Positions 18,772 to 27,220 are shown, numbered from the stretch's first letter. The stretch is 43,760 nucleotides of DNA from Devosia sp. (GCF_030689745.1 NZ_JAUYGL010000219.1:1-43760); one strand, 5' to 3'. The notes: generated by a model not told the origin, from the letters alone. Made by a program: numbers and translations.

Positions 18772-18894
18772 GACGCGGCTCCACCTGGTTTCGTGTATAC
18801 ATTGTCGATGGATCGCGGCGCAGAAGCAAGCAAGTCCCGCCGCCATTCGTCAGAAGTTCTGGCTTGCCGCCTTGGCACCGGGATGGAATCGCTC

Positions 18895-20025
18895 TCAGTC
18901 TTCCGCTGGCGCCACCCTGATCAGCCGTCCATTGTCCTCATCGGTGATCAGATAGATCGCCCCATCCGGGCCCGCCTTCACATCGCGCACCCGGCCCAGC
19001 TGCCCGGCAAACAGGCGTTCCTCGCCGACGATTTCATCGCCCTCCACATCGAGCCGCACCAGCACCTGCCCGCTCAGGCCGCCGGTCAGCAGATCGCCCT
19101 GCCAATCGGGCAGCAGATCGCCCGCGTAAAAATCCAGCCCCGAGGGTGAAATCGAGGGGTCCCAGTAAAACAGCGGCTGCTCCAGCCCCGCCTTCTTGGT
19201 CCCCACCCCGATCGGTAGGCCGGAATAATCCTCGCCATAGGTGATCACCGGCCAGCCATAATTGGCGCCCGGTTGCGGATTATTGACCTCATCGCCGCCG
19301 CGCGCGCCATGCTCAACCGTGAACAGCTGCCCGTCATCACGCAGCGTCGCGCCCTGCGGGTTGCGATGCCCCTTGCTCCACAGCTCCGGCGCCCAGCCCT
19401 CGGTCTGGGGATTGTCCGCCGGCACCGCGCCATCGGGCGCAATGCGCACCACCGCGCCGGCCAGGTCGCCGAAATCCTGGGCCCGGTCCTGCTCGCCGCG
19501 ATCCCCCAGCGTCACGAACAGATTGCCGTCATTGCCCACTACCACGCGCGAGCCAAAGTGCCGGTTTGTGGTGGTGAACCTGTTCATGCGGAAAATCACC
19601 TGCTGCTCCTCCAGCCGGCCGGAATCCCCCTCCAGCACCAGCCGGGCGGTCATGACCGCTGTCCCCTGGCCACGCTGCAGGCCGGCATCAGCCGCATTTT
19701 CGGCAAAGCTCAGATAGATCCGGCCACTTTCGGCGAAATCGGGTGCCAGTGCCACGTCGAGCAGACCGCCCTGCCCCTGATCATACACATCGGGTGTCCC
19801 CGTGATCGGCGCCCCAACCGCCCCGTCATTGATCACCCGCAGCTGGCCGCTGCGCTCGGTCACCAGCAGCCGCCCATCGGGCATGAACACCAGCGCCCAT
19901 GGGTGGTCCAGCCCCTCGGACAGCACCTCGGCACGCAGTAAACCGGCACTGGAAGGCGCCTCTTGCGCCCCGGCAGCCGGCACGATGAGCAAACTTAACG
20001 CGAGAACGGGAAGCAGGACTTGCAT
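18895..20025 (-). CDS. PQQ-dependent aldose sugar dehydrogenase, periplasmic
   Basis: Soluble glucose/sorbosone dehydrogenase-type six-bladed propeller of 376 aa (Asd/YliI-like) that oxidises sugars with pyrroloquinoline quinone. Signal peptide residues 1-20 (VLPVLALSLLIVPAAGA). Motifs: GLDHPWALVFMPDGRLLVTER, GLLDVALAPDF, RHFGSRVVVGNDGNLFVTLGDRG containing the catalytic His, KGHRNPQG with PQQ-binding Arg/Asn, VEHGARGGDEVN, and the C-terminal GRVRDVKAGPDGAIYLITDE. The start MQVLLP was chosen for the signal peptide and AAAGG upstream. PQQ synthesis genes are not in the window. Divergent from greA. Confidence 0.92.
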   Translation of the reverse strand: MQVLLPVLALSLLIVPAAGAQEAPSSAGLLRAEVLSEGLDHPWALVFMPDGRLLVTERSGQLRVINDGAVGAPITGTPDVYDQGQGGLLDVALAPDFAESGRIYLSFAENAADAGLQRGQGTAVMTARLVLEGDSGRLEEQQVIFRMNRFTTTNRHFGSRVVVGNDGNLFVTLGDRGEQDRAQDFGDLAGAVVRIAPDGAVPADNPQTEGWAPELWSKGHRNPQGATLRDDGQLFTVEHGARGGDEVNNPQPGANYGWPVITYGEDYSGLPIGVGTKKAGLEQPLFYWDPSISPSGLDFYAGDLLPDWQGDLLTGGLSGQVLVRLDVEGDEIVGEERLFAGQLGRVRDVKAGPDGAIYLITDEDNGRLIRVAPAED

Positions 20026-20226
20026 GATGGGGCCTTTCTGCGAGAGAAGAGAATGCTTGAAAGCGCGTGTGGACATGACCATGTTCATTCGTACACTGGC
20101 TTGACCGCAACGCGGCAGCCGGGCAATTTGAGACTTATTTCCCCTAAAAATTATCGTGAAGCGTAGGCCGAACGGATTTTGGCTGGGATGATAGCTGTTT
20201 ACTGCCGTGCCGATGGAGGCCACGAA

Positions 20227-20700
20227 ATGGAAAAGATCCCGATGACGGTTGGAGGCCAAAAGGCCCTTGCCGCAGAATATGAGCACCGCACTGCCACTGA
20301 GCGCCGTCGCATTGTCGAGGCGATCTCGGAAGCGCGCGCGCATGGCGATCTGTCCGAAAACGCTGAATACCACGCGGCCAAGGAGCAGCAGAGCCTCAAT
20401 GAAGGGCGGATCAAGGAGCTTGAGACCATTCTCGCGCTTGCCGACGTCATTGATGTGTCCAAGCTGAGCGGCTCTACCGTCAAGTTCGGCGCCACGGTGA
20501 CCTATGTCGACGAGGATACCGAGGAAGAAAAGACCTACCAGATCGTCGGCGATCCCGAAGCCGATGCATCGGCCGGCCGCATCTCGATTTCCTCACCCAT
20601 CGCCCGGGGCATGATCGGCAAATCGGTGGGCGATTCGTTCGAGGTCGCCGCTCCCGGTGGGGCGCGCAGCTATGAAATCCTCAATCTCAAATACGTCTGA
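20227..20700 (+). CDS. greA: Transcription elongation factor GreA
   Basis: 157-aa cleavage factor that enters the RNA polymerase secondary channel and stimulates cleavage of backtracked RNA. N-terminal coiled coil (residues 1-75) carries the tip acidic motif in [16 protein letters not shown], with the catalytic Asp/Glu; the C-terminal FKBP-like domain contains the [28 protein letters not shown] segment. The ATG is preceded by GGAGG at 10 bases. Nothing unusual. Confidence 0.97.
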   Translation: MEKIPMTVGGQKALAAEYEHRTATERRRIVEAISEARAHGDLSENAEYHAAKEQQSLNEGRIKELETILALADVIDVSKLSGSTVKFGATVTYVDEDTEEEKTYQIVGDPEADASAGRISISSPIARGMIGKSVGDSFEVAAPGGARSYEILNLKYV

Positions 20701-20733
20701 CGCCTGACATGGGAGATTTGCTCCCGCAGGCGT
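20700..20733 (+). other. Two-tier hairpin after greA
   Basis: ACGCCTG/CAGGCGT and GGGAG/CTCCC nested around a 5-base loop begin at the last base of the greA stop. No T-run follows, so it is more likely an mRNA 3'-end stabiliser or a Rho-associated structure than a classic terminator. Confidence 0.5.
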
Positions 20734-20783
20734 GACATTCCAATACCTTCCACAGGCGCAGCGTGCTGGCGGAACGGTTTGTC

Positions 20784-20832
20784 TTGAAAGAGTACGGTTT
20801 CGGCCTTTAACTAGCGCCGGGGGAGTACTCCC
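20784..20832 (+). promoter_or_regulatory. Promoter and GGGAGTACTCCC palindrome upstream of trxB
   Basis: TTGAAA (20784-20789) and TAACTA (20808-20813), spacer 18, form a plausible promoter; the CTTGAAA start also resembles RpoH-type -35 elements. A perfect 12-bp palindrome GGGAGTACTCCC (20821-20832) sits at about +1 to +12, 20 bases before the trxB ATG, and could be an operator or an mRNA element. Both readings come from sequence alone. Confidence 0.45.
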
Positions 20833-20852
20833 ATTTGTCGGAGAGCATTGCG

Positions 20853-21803
20853 ATGCACGCCAAAGTCGTCATCATCGGGTCTGGCCCAGCCGGCTACACC
20901 GCCGCGATCTATGCGGCGCGGGCCATGCTTGAACCGGTCATGATCCAGGGTTTGCAGCCCGGCGGTCAGTTGACCATCACCACCGATGTGGAAAATTACC
21001 CCGGCTTTGCCGACGTCATCCAGGGGCCCTGGTTGATGGACCAGATGAAGGCCCAGGCCGAGCATGTCGGCACGCGCATCATCAGCGACATCATCACCCA
21101 TGTCGATTTTGACCAGCGTCCTTTCGTGCTGACCGGCGATAGCGGCGAAATCTACACCGCCGATAGCGTCATCATCACCACCGGCGCCCAGGCCAAATGG
21201 CTGGGCCTGCCCAGCGAACAGAAATTCCAGGGCTATGGCGTGTCCGCCTGCGCCACTTGCGATGGCTTTTTCTATCGCGACAAGGAAGTGCTGGTCGTCG
21301 GCGGTGGCAATACGGCGGTCGAAGAGGCCCTGTTTCTGACCAATTTCGCCTCCAAGGTGATTGTGGCGCATCGCCGCGACGAGTTCCGTGCCGAGCGCAT
21401 CCTGCAGGACCGCCTGTTCAAGAACCCCAAGATCGAAGTGCGCTGGAATACTGAAATTGTCGAAGTTGGCGGCGCCGCCATGCCGCCTTCGGTCAATACG
21501 GTCACCCTGCGCGATCGCAGCACTGGCACGACCTATGAGCAGCCCATCGATGGCATCTTCATTGCCATTGGCCACGCCCCGGCCACCGCCATCTTCGCCG
21601 GCAAGCTCGACATGAAGCCGGGCGGTTATCTGCAGGTGAAGCCCGGCACCACCGAGACCAATATCCCAGGCGTCTTTGCCGCTGGCGATGTGACCGACGA
21701 TGTCTATCGTCAGGCCGTCACCGCTGCCGGCATGGGCTGCATGGCCGCCCTGGAGGCGGAACGTTTTCTGGCCGAACACGAACTCGCCGAAGCCGCCGAG
21801 TAG
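20853..21803 (+). CDS. trxB: Thioredoxin-disulfide reductase
   Basis: NADPH- and FAD-dependent reductase of 316 aa that recycles thioredoxin. FAD-binding GSGPAGYTAAIYAARA at residues 10-25, active-site CATC at C133-C136, NADPH-binding VVGGGNTAVEEA followed by HRRDEFRA, and the C-terminal GVFAAGDVTDDVYRQAVTAAGMG. The ATG at 20853 has GGAGAG 8 bases upstream; a TTG 18 bases earlier is in frame but lacks a good site. The LysR gene follows after 35 bases in the same direction, probably co-transcribed. Confidence 0.97.
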   Translation: MHAKVVIIGSGPAGYTAAIYAARAMLEPVMIQGLQPGGQLTITTDVENYPGFADVIQGPWLMDQMKAQAEHVGTRIISDIITHVDFDQRPFVLTGDSGEIYTADSVIITTGAQAKWLGLPSEQKFQGYGVSACATCDGFFYRDKEVLVVGGGNTAVEEALFLTNFASKVIVAHRRDEFRAERILQDRLFKNPKIEVRWNTEIVEVGGAAMPPSVNTVTLRDRSTGTTYEQPIDGIFIAIGHAPATAIFAGKLDMKPGGYLQVKPGTTETNIPGVFAAGDVTDDVYRQAVTAAGMGCMAALEAERFLAEHELAEAAE

Positions 21804-21838
21804 CGCGGCCGACGACCAACTAGAAAGCGCCAAACCAT

Positions 21839-22732
21839 ATGCTCGACTGGGACAAACTCCGGATCTTCCACACCGCCGCCGAGTCGGGCAGTTTCACGCA
21901 CGCCGCTGAAAAGCTTGGCATGAGCCAGTCGGCCGTCAGCCGGCAGATTTCCGCGCTGGAAGATGACCTCGCGCTCAAGCTGTTCATTCGCCATGCGCGT
22001 GGTCTGGTGCTGACCGAAGTGGGCGAGCAATTGTTCCGCACGGCCCACCGCATGCACTGGGAATTGCAGCAGGTCGAAACCCAGATGTCCGAGAGCCAGG
22101 ACACGCCCACCGGTCCGCTGGTGGTCACCACCACGGTCGGTATCGGCTCGGCCTGGCTGAGCTCGCGGCTTGATGAGTTCATCAAGCTCTATCCCTTGAT
22201 CCAGCTCGAAATTCGTCTCAACGACTCCGAACTGGATCTGGCCATGCGCGAGGCCGATGTGGCCATCCGCCTGCACCGCCCGAACCAGTCCGAGATGATC
22301 CAGCGCAAGCTGTTCACCGTGCACAATCACTTCTACGCATCCAAGAGCTACATTGAAGAGTTCGGCATGCCCAGCAGCGCCGAGGAGCTCGATGATCACC
22401 GTATCATCAGCTTTGGCGAGCCGGTCCCGTCCTATCTCGGTGATATCAATTACCTCGAGCGCATGGGGCGGACCGATTCCGCGCCGCGTCGCGCCTCCCT
22501 CAAGGTCAATGCCATCTATGGCATGATGCAGGCTTGCCGCGCTGGCGCCGGCATCGCCATGCTGCCCGATTACGTTACCGAGCAGGAAGACGGCCTGATT
22601 CAGGTCCTGCCCGAAACCGAACTGCCGGCCTATGAGGCCTTCTTCGTCTATCCCCCGGCCCTGAAGAATTCCAAGCGCGTCGGCGTGTTCCGCGACTTCC
22701 TCGTCGCCAAGGCCCGCGAGTGGAGCTTCTAG
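21839..22732 (+). CDS. LysR-family regulator downstream of trxB
   Basis: Regulator of 297 aa with an N-terminal winged helix (LRIFHTAAESGSFTHAAEKLGMSQSAVSRQISALEDDLALKLF) and a periplasmic-binding-protein-like effector domain from about residue 90. The effector contains no conserved cysteine pair of the OxyR type, so peroxide sensing is not indicated. Placement 35 bases behind trxB suggests co-expression, but the targets are unknown; the four sRNA promoters starting 110 bases downstream are possible targets by proximity only. Confidence 0.93.
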   Translation: MLDWDKLRIFHTAAESGSFTHAAEKLGMSQSAVSRQISALEDDLALKLFIRHARGLVLTEVGEQLFRTAHRMHWELQQVETQMSESQDTPTGPLVVTTTVGIGSAWLSSRLDEFIKLYPLIQLEIRLNDSELDLAMREADVAIRLHRPNQSEMIQRKLFTVHNHFYASKSYIEEFGMPSSAEELDDHRIISFGEPVPSYLGDINYLERMGRTDSAPRRASLKVNAIYGMMQACRAGAGIAMLPDYVTEQEDGLIQVLPETELPAYEAFFVYPPALKNSKRVGVFRDFLVAKAREWSF

Positions 22733-22779
22733 CCTCTGCCCAAACCAGCGCCATGCTGCCTGCCAACTGCTCCCGAGCG

Positions 22780-22802
22780 CCGCACCGGGGGCGTGCGGTT
22801 TG
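22780..22802 (+). terminator. Weak terminator after the LysR gene
   Basis: CCGCAC/GTGCGG 6-bp stem with a G-rich 7-base loop followed by TTTGT. Short T-run, so efficiency is doubtful. Confidence 0.4.
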
Positions 22803-22842
22803 TCATTGATTCAGCAGATCTTTTTCCGCCTCATGCAGTGTG

Positions 22843-22898
22843 TGCATAGCTATTATACGCAGTGCATGATTGTTAGGCAGCGCCCGGCCCCCTATATG
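22843..22898 (+). promoter_or_regulatory. Promoter module of sRNA unit 1
   Basis: Box TGCATAGCTATTATA (22843-22857), exactly 11 bases, then ATTGTTA with -35 TTGTTA (22870-22875), a 17-bp spacer and -10 TATATG (22893-22898). The spacing is identical in all four modules of this array. Predicted start near 22905. Confidence 0.7.
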
Positions 22899-22904
22899 CC
22901 CCTC

Positions 22905-23014
22905 AGCAGTGCGGGCGCTTCTCCTCCCTTGCGCCCCCTGTGTTCCCTCCTTGTGGGGATTTATCCCTGCATCCCTGTGGCTCCGCTCTCCCCTCGAGCG
23001 GGGCCACTTTTTTT
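22905..23014 (+). ncRNA. Small RNA 1 with anti-Shine-Dalgarno loop
   Basis: Predicted RNA of about 110 nt. First hairpin GGGCGC/GCGCCC (22913-22918 with 22931-22936) exposes TTCTCCTCCCTT. A weaker second loop contains TTCCCTCC. A small GGGAT/ATCCC hairpin follows, then the terminator GGCTCCGCTC/GAGCGGGGCC (22979-23005) with loop TCCCCTC and seven Ts. CCUCC loops can pair with ribosome-binding sites of target mRNAs, as reported for alpha-r14/NfeR1 and CcsR RNAs. Family membership is inferred from architecture. Confidence 0.7.
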
Positions 23015-23031
23015 GCCGCACGTGCATCAAC

Positions 23032-23087
23032 TGCATGGCTGACATGTTCATCATCGTATTGCCGACCGGATCGGTAGAGTTCATAAG
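23032..23087 (+). promoter_or_regulatory. Promoter module of sRNA unit 2
   Basis: Box TGCATGGCTGACATG (23032-23046), 11 bases, ATTGCCGACC with -35 TTGCCG (23059-23064), 17-bp spacer, -10 CATAAG (23082-23087). The box contains GCATG-N5-CATG, an imperfect dyad centred about 20 bases upstream of the -35, a position suited to an activator. Confidence 0.72.
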
Positions 23088-23090
23088 GAG

Positions 23091-23281
23091 GGTGTCGCTG
23101 AGGCGCGTTCCGTATCCTCCTCCCTCGGAACAAGTATCGCGACACCGAACCGGGATCGTCTCCTCCTCCTTCGATCACGGTTCACTGGCAGAGCGCATTT
23201 CCTCCCCCTTGCTCTCTGCCCTACTATCGATTTGGCTTCGGCCCTATCAATGGCCCTGTCTTCGGACAGGGCTTTTTTTTT
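23091..23281 (+). ncRNA. Small RNA 2 with three anti-Shine-Dalgarno hairpins
   Basis: About 190 nt. Hairpin 1 has an 8-bp outer stem GGTGTCGC/GCGACACC (23091-23098, 23139-23146) and inner stem GTTCCG/CGGAAC, presenting TATCCTCCTCCCT. Hairpin 2 (23148-23182), AACCG-GATCG/CGATC-CGGTT, presents TCTCCTCCTCCTT. Hairpin 3, GGCAGAG/CTCTGCC (23187-23220), presents TTTCCTCCCCCTT. A GGCTTCGGCC mini-hairpin and the terminator GCCCTGTC-TTCG-GACAGGGC plus nine Ts end it. Base-paired stems differ from unit 3 while the loops stay the same, which supports a real RNA fold. Confidence 0.85.
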
Positions 23282-23358
23282 GCGCTGGCGGGCCGGCAAT
23301 GCAACCAAGCGTTCACAGCCGCGTTACCCAAAGCGCACCAAGCGCACTGGAGAATACC

Positions 23359-23526
23359 GTGGGCACTTCTGTTCTAATCAGCATTCTGATCACCTTCCTG
23401 GTCATCGTTCTCATCTTGTGGCTGGTCCAGCGCCTGCCCATCGAGGCCCGCATCCGCCAGATCCTGCAGATCGTTGTCATCGTCATCGGCATCATCTCGC
23501 TGCTGAAATACCTCGCCGTCTTCTAG
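23359..23526 (+). CDS. Small two-helix membrane protein, Thivi_2564-like
   Basis: 55-aa protein starting at GTG, with GGAG 8 bases upstream. Two hydrophobic helices (about residues 5-22 and 38-54) flank a short basic amphipathic loop QRLPIEARIRQILQ. This matches the small membrane protein family typified by Thivi_2564, found in many proteobacteria with unknown function. It lies between sRNA units 2 and 3, 78 bases after the terminator of unit 2, and no obvious promoter of its own is seen; read-through from unit 2 may express it. Confidence 0.78.
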   Translation: MGTSVLISILITFLVIVLILWLVQRLPIEARIRQILQIVVIVIGIISLLKYLAVF

Positions 23527-23591
23527 GCCTTGGCGCCCTGCGCCGGTCTGCGTGGACTGCAGGCAGATTGACAACATGTCGCTGCGCCCAA

Positions 23592-23647
23592 TGCATGGCA
23601 GACATGCTGACCTTTCTATTGCTGACCAACCGGTCAAAAACTATATG
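23592..23647 (+). promoter_or_regulatory. Promoter module of sRNA unit 3
   Basis: Box TGCATGGCAGACATG (23592-23606) with perfect GCATG-N5-CATGC dyad, 11 bases, ATTGCTGACC with -35 TTGCTG (23619-23624), 17-bp spacer, -10 TATATG (23642-23647). Differs from module 2 at one of 15 box positions while the intervening DNA is unrelated. Confidence 0.75.
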
Positions 23648-23653
23648 TGTACC

Positions 23654-23848
23654 TGTCGCTGGCGACGCCGCTCCGTATCCTCCTCCCTCGGACCCGCGTT
23701 TAGGCGACACGAACTTAAGCTGCATCCTCCTCCCGCGGCTTGGGTTCACTGGTTCAGCGCATATCCTCCTCCCTTGCGCTGGGCCCTACTTCAGATTTGG
23801 CTTCGGCCCTATCATTGGGCTCCAACTTCGGTTGGAGCCTCTTTTTTT
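23654..23848 (+). ncRNA. Small RNA 3 with three anti-Shine-Dalgarno hairpins
   Basis: About 195 nt, same plan as unit 2. Hairpin 1: outer TGTCGC/GCGACA (23654-23659, 23704-23709), inner TCCG/CGGA, loop TATCCTCCTCCCT. Hairpin 2: AAGCTGC/GCGGCTT (23717-23741), loop ATCCTCCTCCC. Hairpin 3: CAGCGCA/TGCGCTG (23755-23781), loop again TATCCTCCTCCCT. The GGCTTCGGCC mini-hairpin (23799-23808) is shared with unit 2. Terminator GGCTCCAAC-TTCG-GTTGGAGCC then seven Ts. Three identical unpaired motifs per molecule suggest repression of several mRNAs by occlusion of ribosome-binding sites. Confidence 0.86.
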
Positions 23849-23873
23849 GCCCGCTCGCCTGCGGCGGCGAATC

Positions 23874-23929
23874 TGCATGGCAGCCCTTCCCATTGCGTGA
23901 TTGTGTCACCCCTTGAGTCATTGGATAGT
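23874..23929 (+). promoter_or_regulatory. Promoter module of sRNA unit 4
   Basis: Box TGCATGGCAGCCCTT (23874-23888), 11 bases, ATTGTGT with -35 TTGTGT (23901-23906), 17-bp spacer, -10 GATAGT (23924-23929). Only the first half of the box is conserved. Confidence 0.55.
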
Positions 23930-23935
23930 CCCCCG

Positions 23936-24036
23936 ACCAACTCAACGGCGTTCGTGGCGCCGTTCCTCCAAGGTCAGACGCTTCGGCTGATGATCTCTGG
24001 GCCCTGCCCTCCCCTCGGGCGGGGCCTTTTTCTTGC
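23936..24036 (+). ncRNA. Small RNA 4, divergent member of the array
   Basis: About 100 nt. Perfect hairpin AACGGCG/CGCCGTT (23944-23964), then unpaired TCCTCC, a TCAG/CTGA hairpin, and terminator GGCCCTGCCC/GGGCGGGGCC (24000-24026) with the same TCCCCTC loop as the unit 1 terminator. It lacks CCUCCUCC loops, so it may be a degenerate or functionally different copy. Confidence 0.5.
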
Positions 24037-24053
24037 CGGGGCCTTTTTCTTGC
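24020..24053 (+). repeat. Tandem 17-bp duplication of a terminator end
   Basis: CGGGGCCTTTTTCTTGC occurs twice back to back (24020-24036 and 24037-24053), duplicating the right arm and T-run of the unit 4 terminator. Looks like a recent slippage duplication. Confidence 0.85.
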
Positions 24054-24193
24054 ATTGTGGTCATTGCTGCCCGTCAGCCCGGCAAAATTTTCCGCCCCGG
24101 CCCGCACCCGGCACGTCGCCGCACTGATTTAATTGCGTTTTCTCCGGCACATGGCTTGCAAGGCGCTCTGCACATCATTTGCAGGAGGCCAGC

Positions 24194-25297
24194 ATGGTTG
24201 CCGTCAGCGCCGCTTACCCCAGTACCAGCTACACCACCGCCTATAGCCAGGCCGCCAAACCGGCCACCACCGCTGCCGCCGCCAGCAGCACCCCGACAAC
24301 AGATGACAGCGCGGCCACCTCGGTCACCCTGTCCAGCGAAGCGCAGGCCGCCCTGGCCGCCAAGGACTTTGCCACCGTGCTGGCCGAAGCCCATGCCAAA
24401 CTGGCGGCATTGCTGACCGAGGCCGGGCGCAGCACACCGCTGGAAACCGGCAAGCTGGCCGTCGATCTATCGAGCCTGGACCAGCGTGAACTGTTCGCCA
24501 TGGCCAGCGATGACAGCTTCACCAGCGATGAGCAGGCTGCCGCCGGTCTTGAAATGCAGCGCCGCTTCGAGAACGCGCTCTCGGGTCCCGCCGGCGTCGC
24601 CCAGGTCACCGGCAATTTCACGGCGCTGTACAAGGCCGCCGCAGCCTATCTCGATAGTCTGGGCGATGAGGAAAAGGCCGGTGCCGACTGGATCGCCGGT
24701 CGCGCCGCGATCACCGAGGGTATCAAACAGCTCCAGAGTGATCCCAAAACCCTGCCCGATACCGGCGACGAGGATCCGGTCCAGCTCTATCTGGCGCTGG
24801 TCGATGCGGGTGCCGCCCAGCAGCAACAGGATATTGCCGACGTCGCCAGCAGTGCGCGCAAGTCGCTCGATACGCTCTATGCCGATGCCATTGCCAACGG
24901 CAAGGCGCCCACCTTCAACAGCAAGACCACCGTCGGCACCTATATCGACATATCGGGCCTTGCCAGCCGCACCCTGTCGGCCATCGCGCTCAATACCGAC
25001 GACAAGTTCTCGGCCGCCGAAAGCGCCGAGGCCAAGGCGGCCCTGCGCAGCAAATCGGGCGCCGCCCTGCTCGCCGGCTTTCACAGCGCCGCCAAATCCA
25101 GCGACCCCACCGCCTTTTCCCAGAACATCATCTCGATCTACTCCTCGATGAGTGCCGAGGAACGCCAGGCTGCCGGCTGGAGCGACCAGTTCTACCAGAC
25201 CGCCGTCGCCAGCTATGAAAGCACCAGCAAGCTGACCCAGATGTTCGCCGAAGCCGGCGGCGACAGCACCGGTTTCATGAGCTGGATGGGGAAATAG
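24194..25297 (+). CDS. Unrecognised protein, helical, 367 aa
   Basis: Soluble protein of unknown function. Residues 1-50 are Ala/Ser/Thr-rich and probably disordered (YPSTSYTTAYSQAAKPATT). The rest is predominantly helical with repeated acidic and Ala-rich segments: LSSLDQRELFAMASDDSFTSDEQAAAGLEMQRRFENAL near 95-130 and a similar unit TLSAIALNTDDKFSAAESAEAKAALRSK near 260-290, suggesting an internal duplication. No signal peptide or membrane helix. The start has AGGAGG at 5 bases. It lies behind the sRNA array but after its terminators. Confidence 0.72.
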   Translation: MVAVSAAYPSTSYTTAYSQAAKPATTAAAASSTPTTDDSAATSVTLSSEAQAALAAKDFATVLAEAHAKLAALLTEAGRSTPLETGKLAVDLSSLDQRELFAMASDDSFTSDEQAAAGLEMQRRFENALSGPAGVAQVTGNFTALYKAAAAYLDSLGDEEKAGADWIAGRAAITEGIKQLQSDPKTLPDTGDEDPVQLYLALVDAGAAQQQQDIADVASSARKSLDTLYADAIANGKAPTFNSKTTVGTYIDISGLASRTLSAIALNTDDKFSAAESAEAKAALRSKSGAALLAGFHSAAKSSDPTAFSQNIISIYSSMSAEERQAAGWSDQFYQTAVASYESTSKLTQMFAEAGGDSTGFMSWMGK

Positions 25298-25321
25298 GGC
25301 GGGCGAAGCCCCCATTTTTCA

Positions 25322-25436
25322 GTCGTCACCCTCCCCCCTTGCGGGGAGGGACAGGGAGGGGGACGGATGCCCCCGATATAGGGGCTCTCGCACCCCCTCC
25401 CAACCTCCCCCGTGAAGGGGGAGGTGCCACCCGGTG
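25322..25436. repeat. Intergenic GC-rich palindromic repeat, copy 1
   Basis: About 115 bp with stem-loops CCCTCCCC-N-GGGGAGGG and CCTCCCCC-GTGA-GGGGGAGG around a core ending GGGGCTCTCGCACCCCCTCCC. It recurs in inverted orientation at 38966-39078 with about nine in ten positions identical. Lies between convergent genes and may act as a bidirectional terminator. Confidence 0.88.
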
Positions 25437-25470
25437 CTCGTAAGACGATCTTGCGCCCAAAAAGCCGACC

Positions 25471-26823
<1,353 letters not shown>

Positions 26824-26894
26824 TCAGTCCCAACTCGAACCGCATTCGCATGGCTTAGTGGCTGCACTGTCAATCAAGGAGCGACGTTGATCCC

Positions 26895-27194
26895 ATGCAA
26901 GAAGTGACGTCCTCCAAGCGTAGAACTTTCGGCCTCTATGGGACCGTCTCGGCGGCCCTGATCACCGTCGGCGCCACCGCCGCCGTGCTGGTTGGCGTGT
27001 CACCGGCCAGTGCTGCAACGCTGGCAACCAGTCCCGACACCCAGATCATGGTGTTCATGATCCCGCTGACCCTGTTGGTGCTGGCCATGCTGTTTGAAGC
27101 CGCGCGATTTGCCTTGCGCGGCGCCCTCCCGGCCCAGGCCCCCAAGCGCAAGCCCGTGCGGCGCTACTGGTCGCCCGGCCACAACGAGGGCTGA
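26895..27194 (+). CDS. Small two-helix membrane protein, unrecognised
   Basis: 99 aa with two hydrophobic helices (about residues 15-41 and 49-68) separated by a short Ser/Thr/Asp loop, a basic N-terminus (SSKRR) and a basic, Pro-rich C-terminal tail (QAPKRKPVRRYW). The first helix ends in ASAATLATS and could be cleaved as a signal. AGGAG lies 13 bases upstream, longer than ideal. It has its own strong terminator, which supports expression as a single gene. Confidence 0.65.
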   Translation: MQEVTSSKRRTFGLYGTVSAALITVGATAAVLVGVSPASAATLATSPDTQIMVFMIPLTLLVLAMLFEAARFALRGALPAQAPKRKPVRRYWSPGHNEG

Positions 27195-27220
27195 CCTCCT
27201 TTTCTCCCTGACCACTCAAT

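Noticed and set aside
22905..23848. CRISPR-like array because CCTCCTCC motifs recur
   Set aside because: The repeats are short loop sequences inside different stems, not constant-length direct repeats with spacers, and there are no cas genes.
22870..24127. Long plus-strand open frames through the 22.9-24.1 kb region (22870-23526 and 23552-24127) as proteins
   Set aside because: They run through three perfect intrinsic terminators and the paired stems of the sRNAs, have erratic composition and no ribosome-binding sites; only the last 55 codons of the first frame look like a protein.
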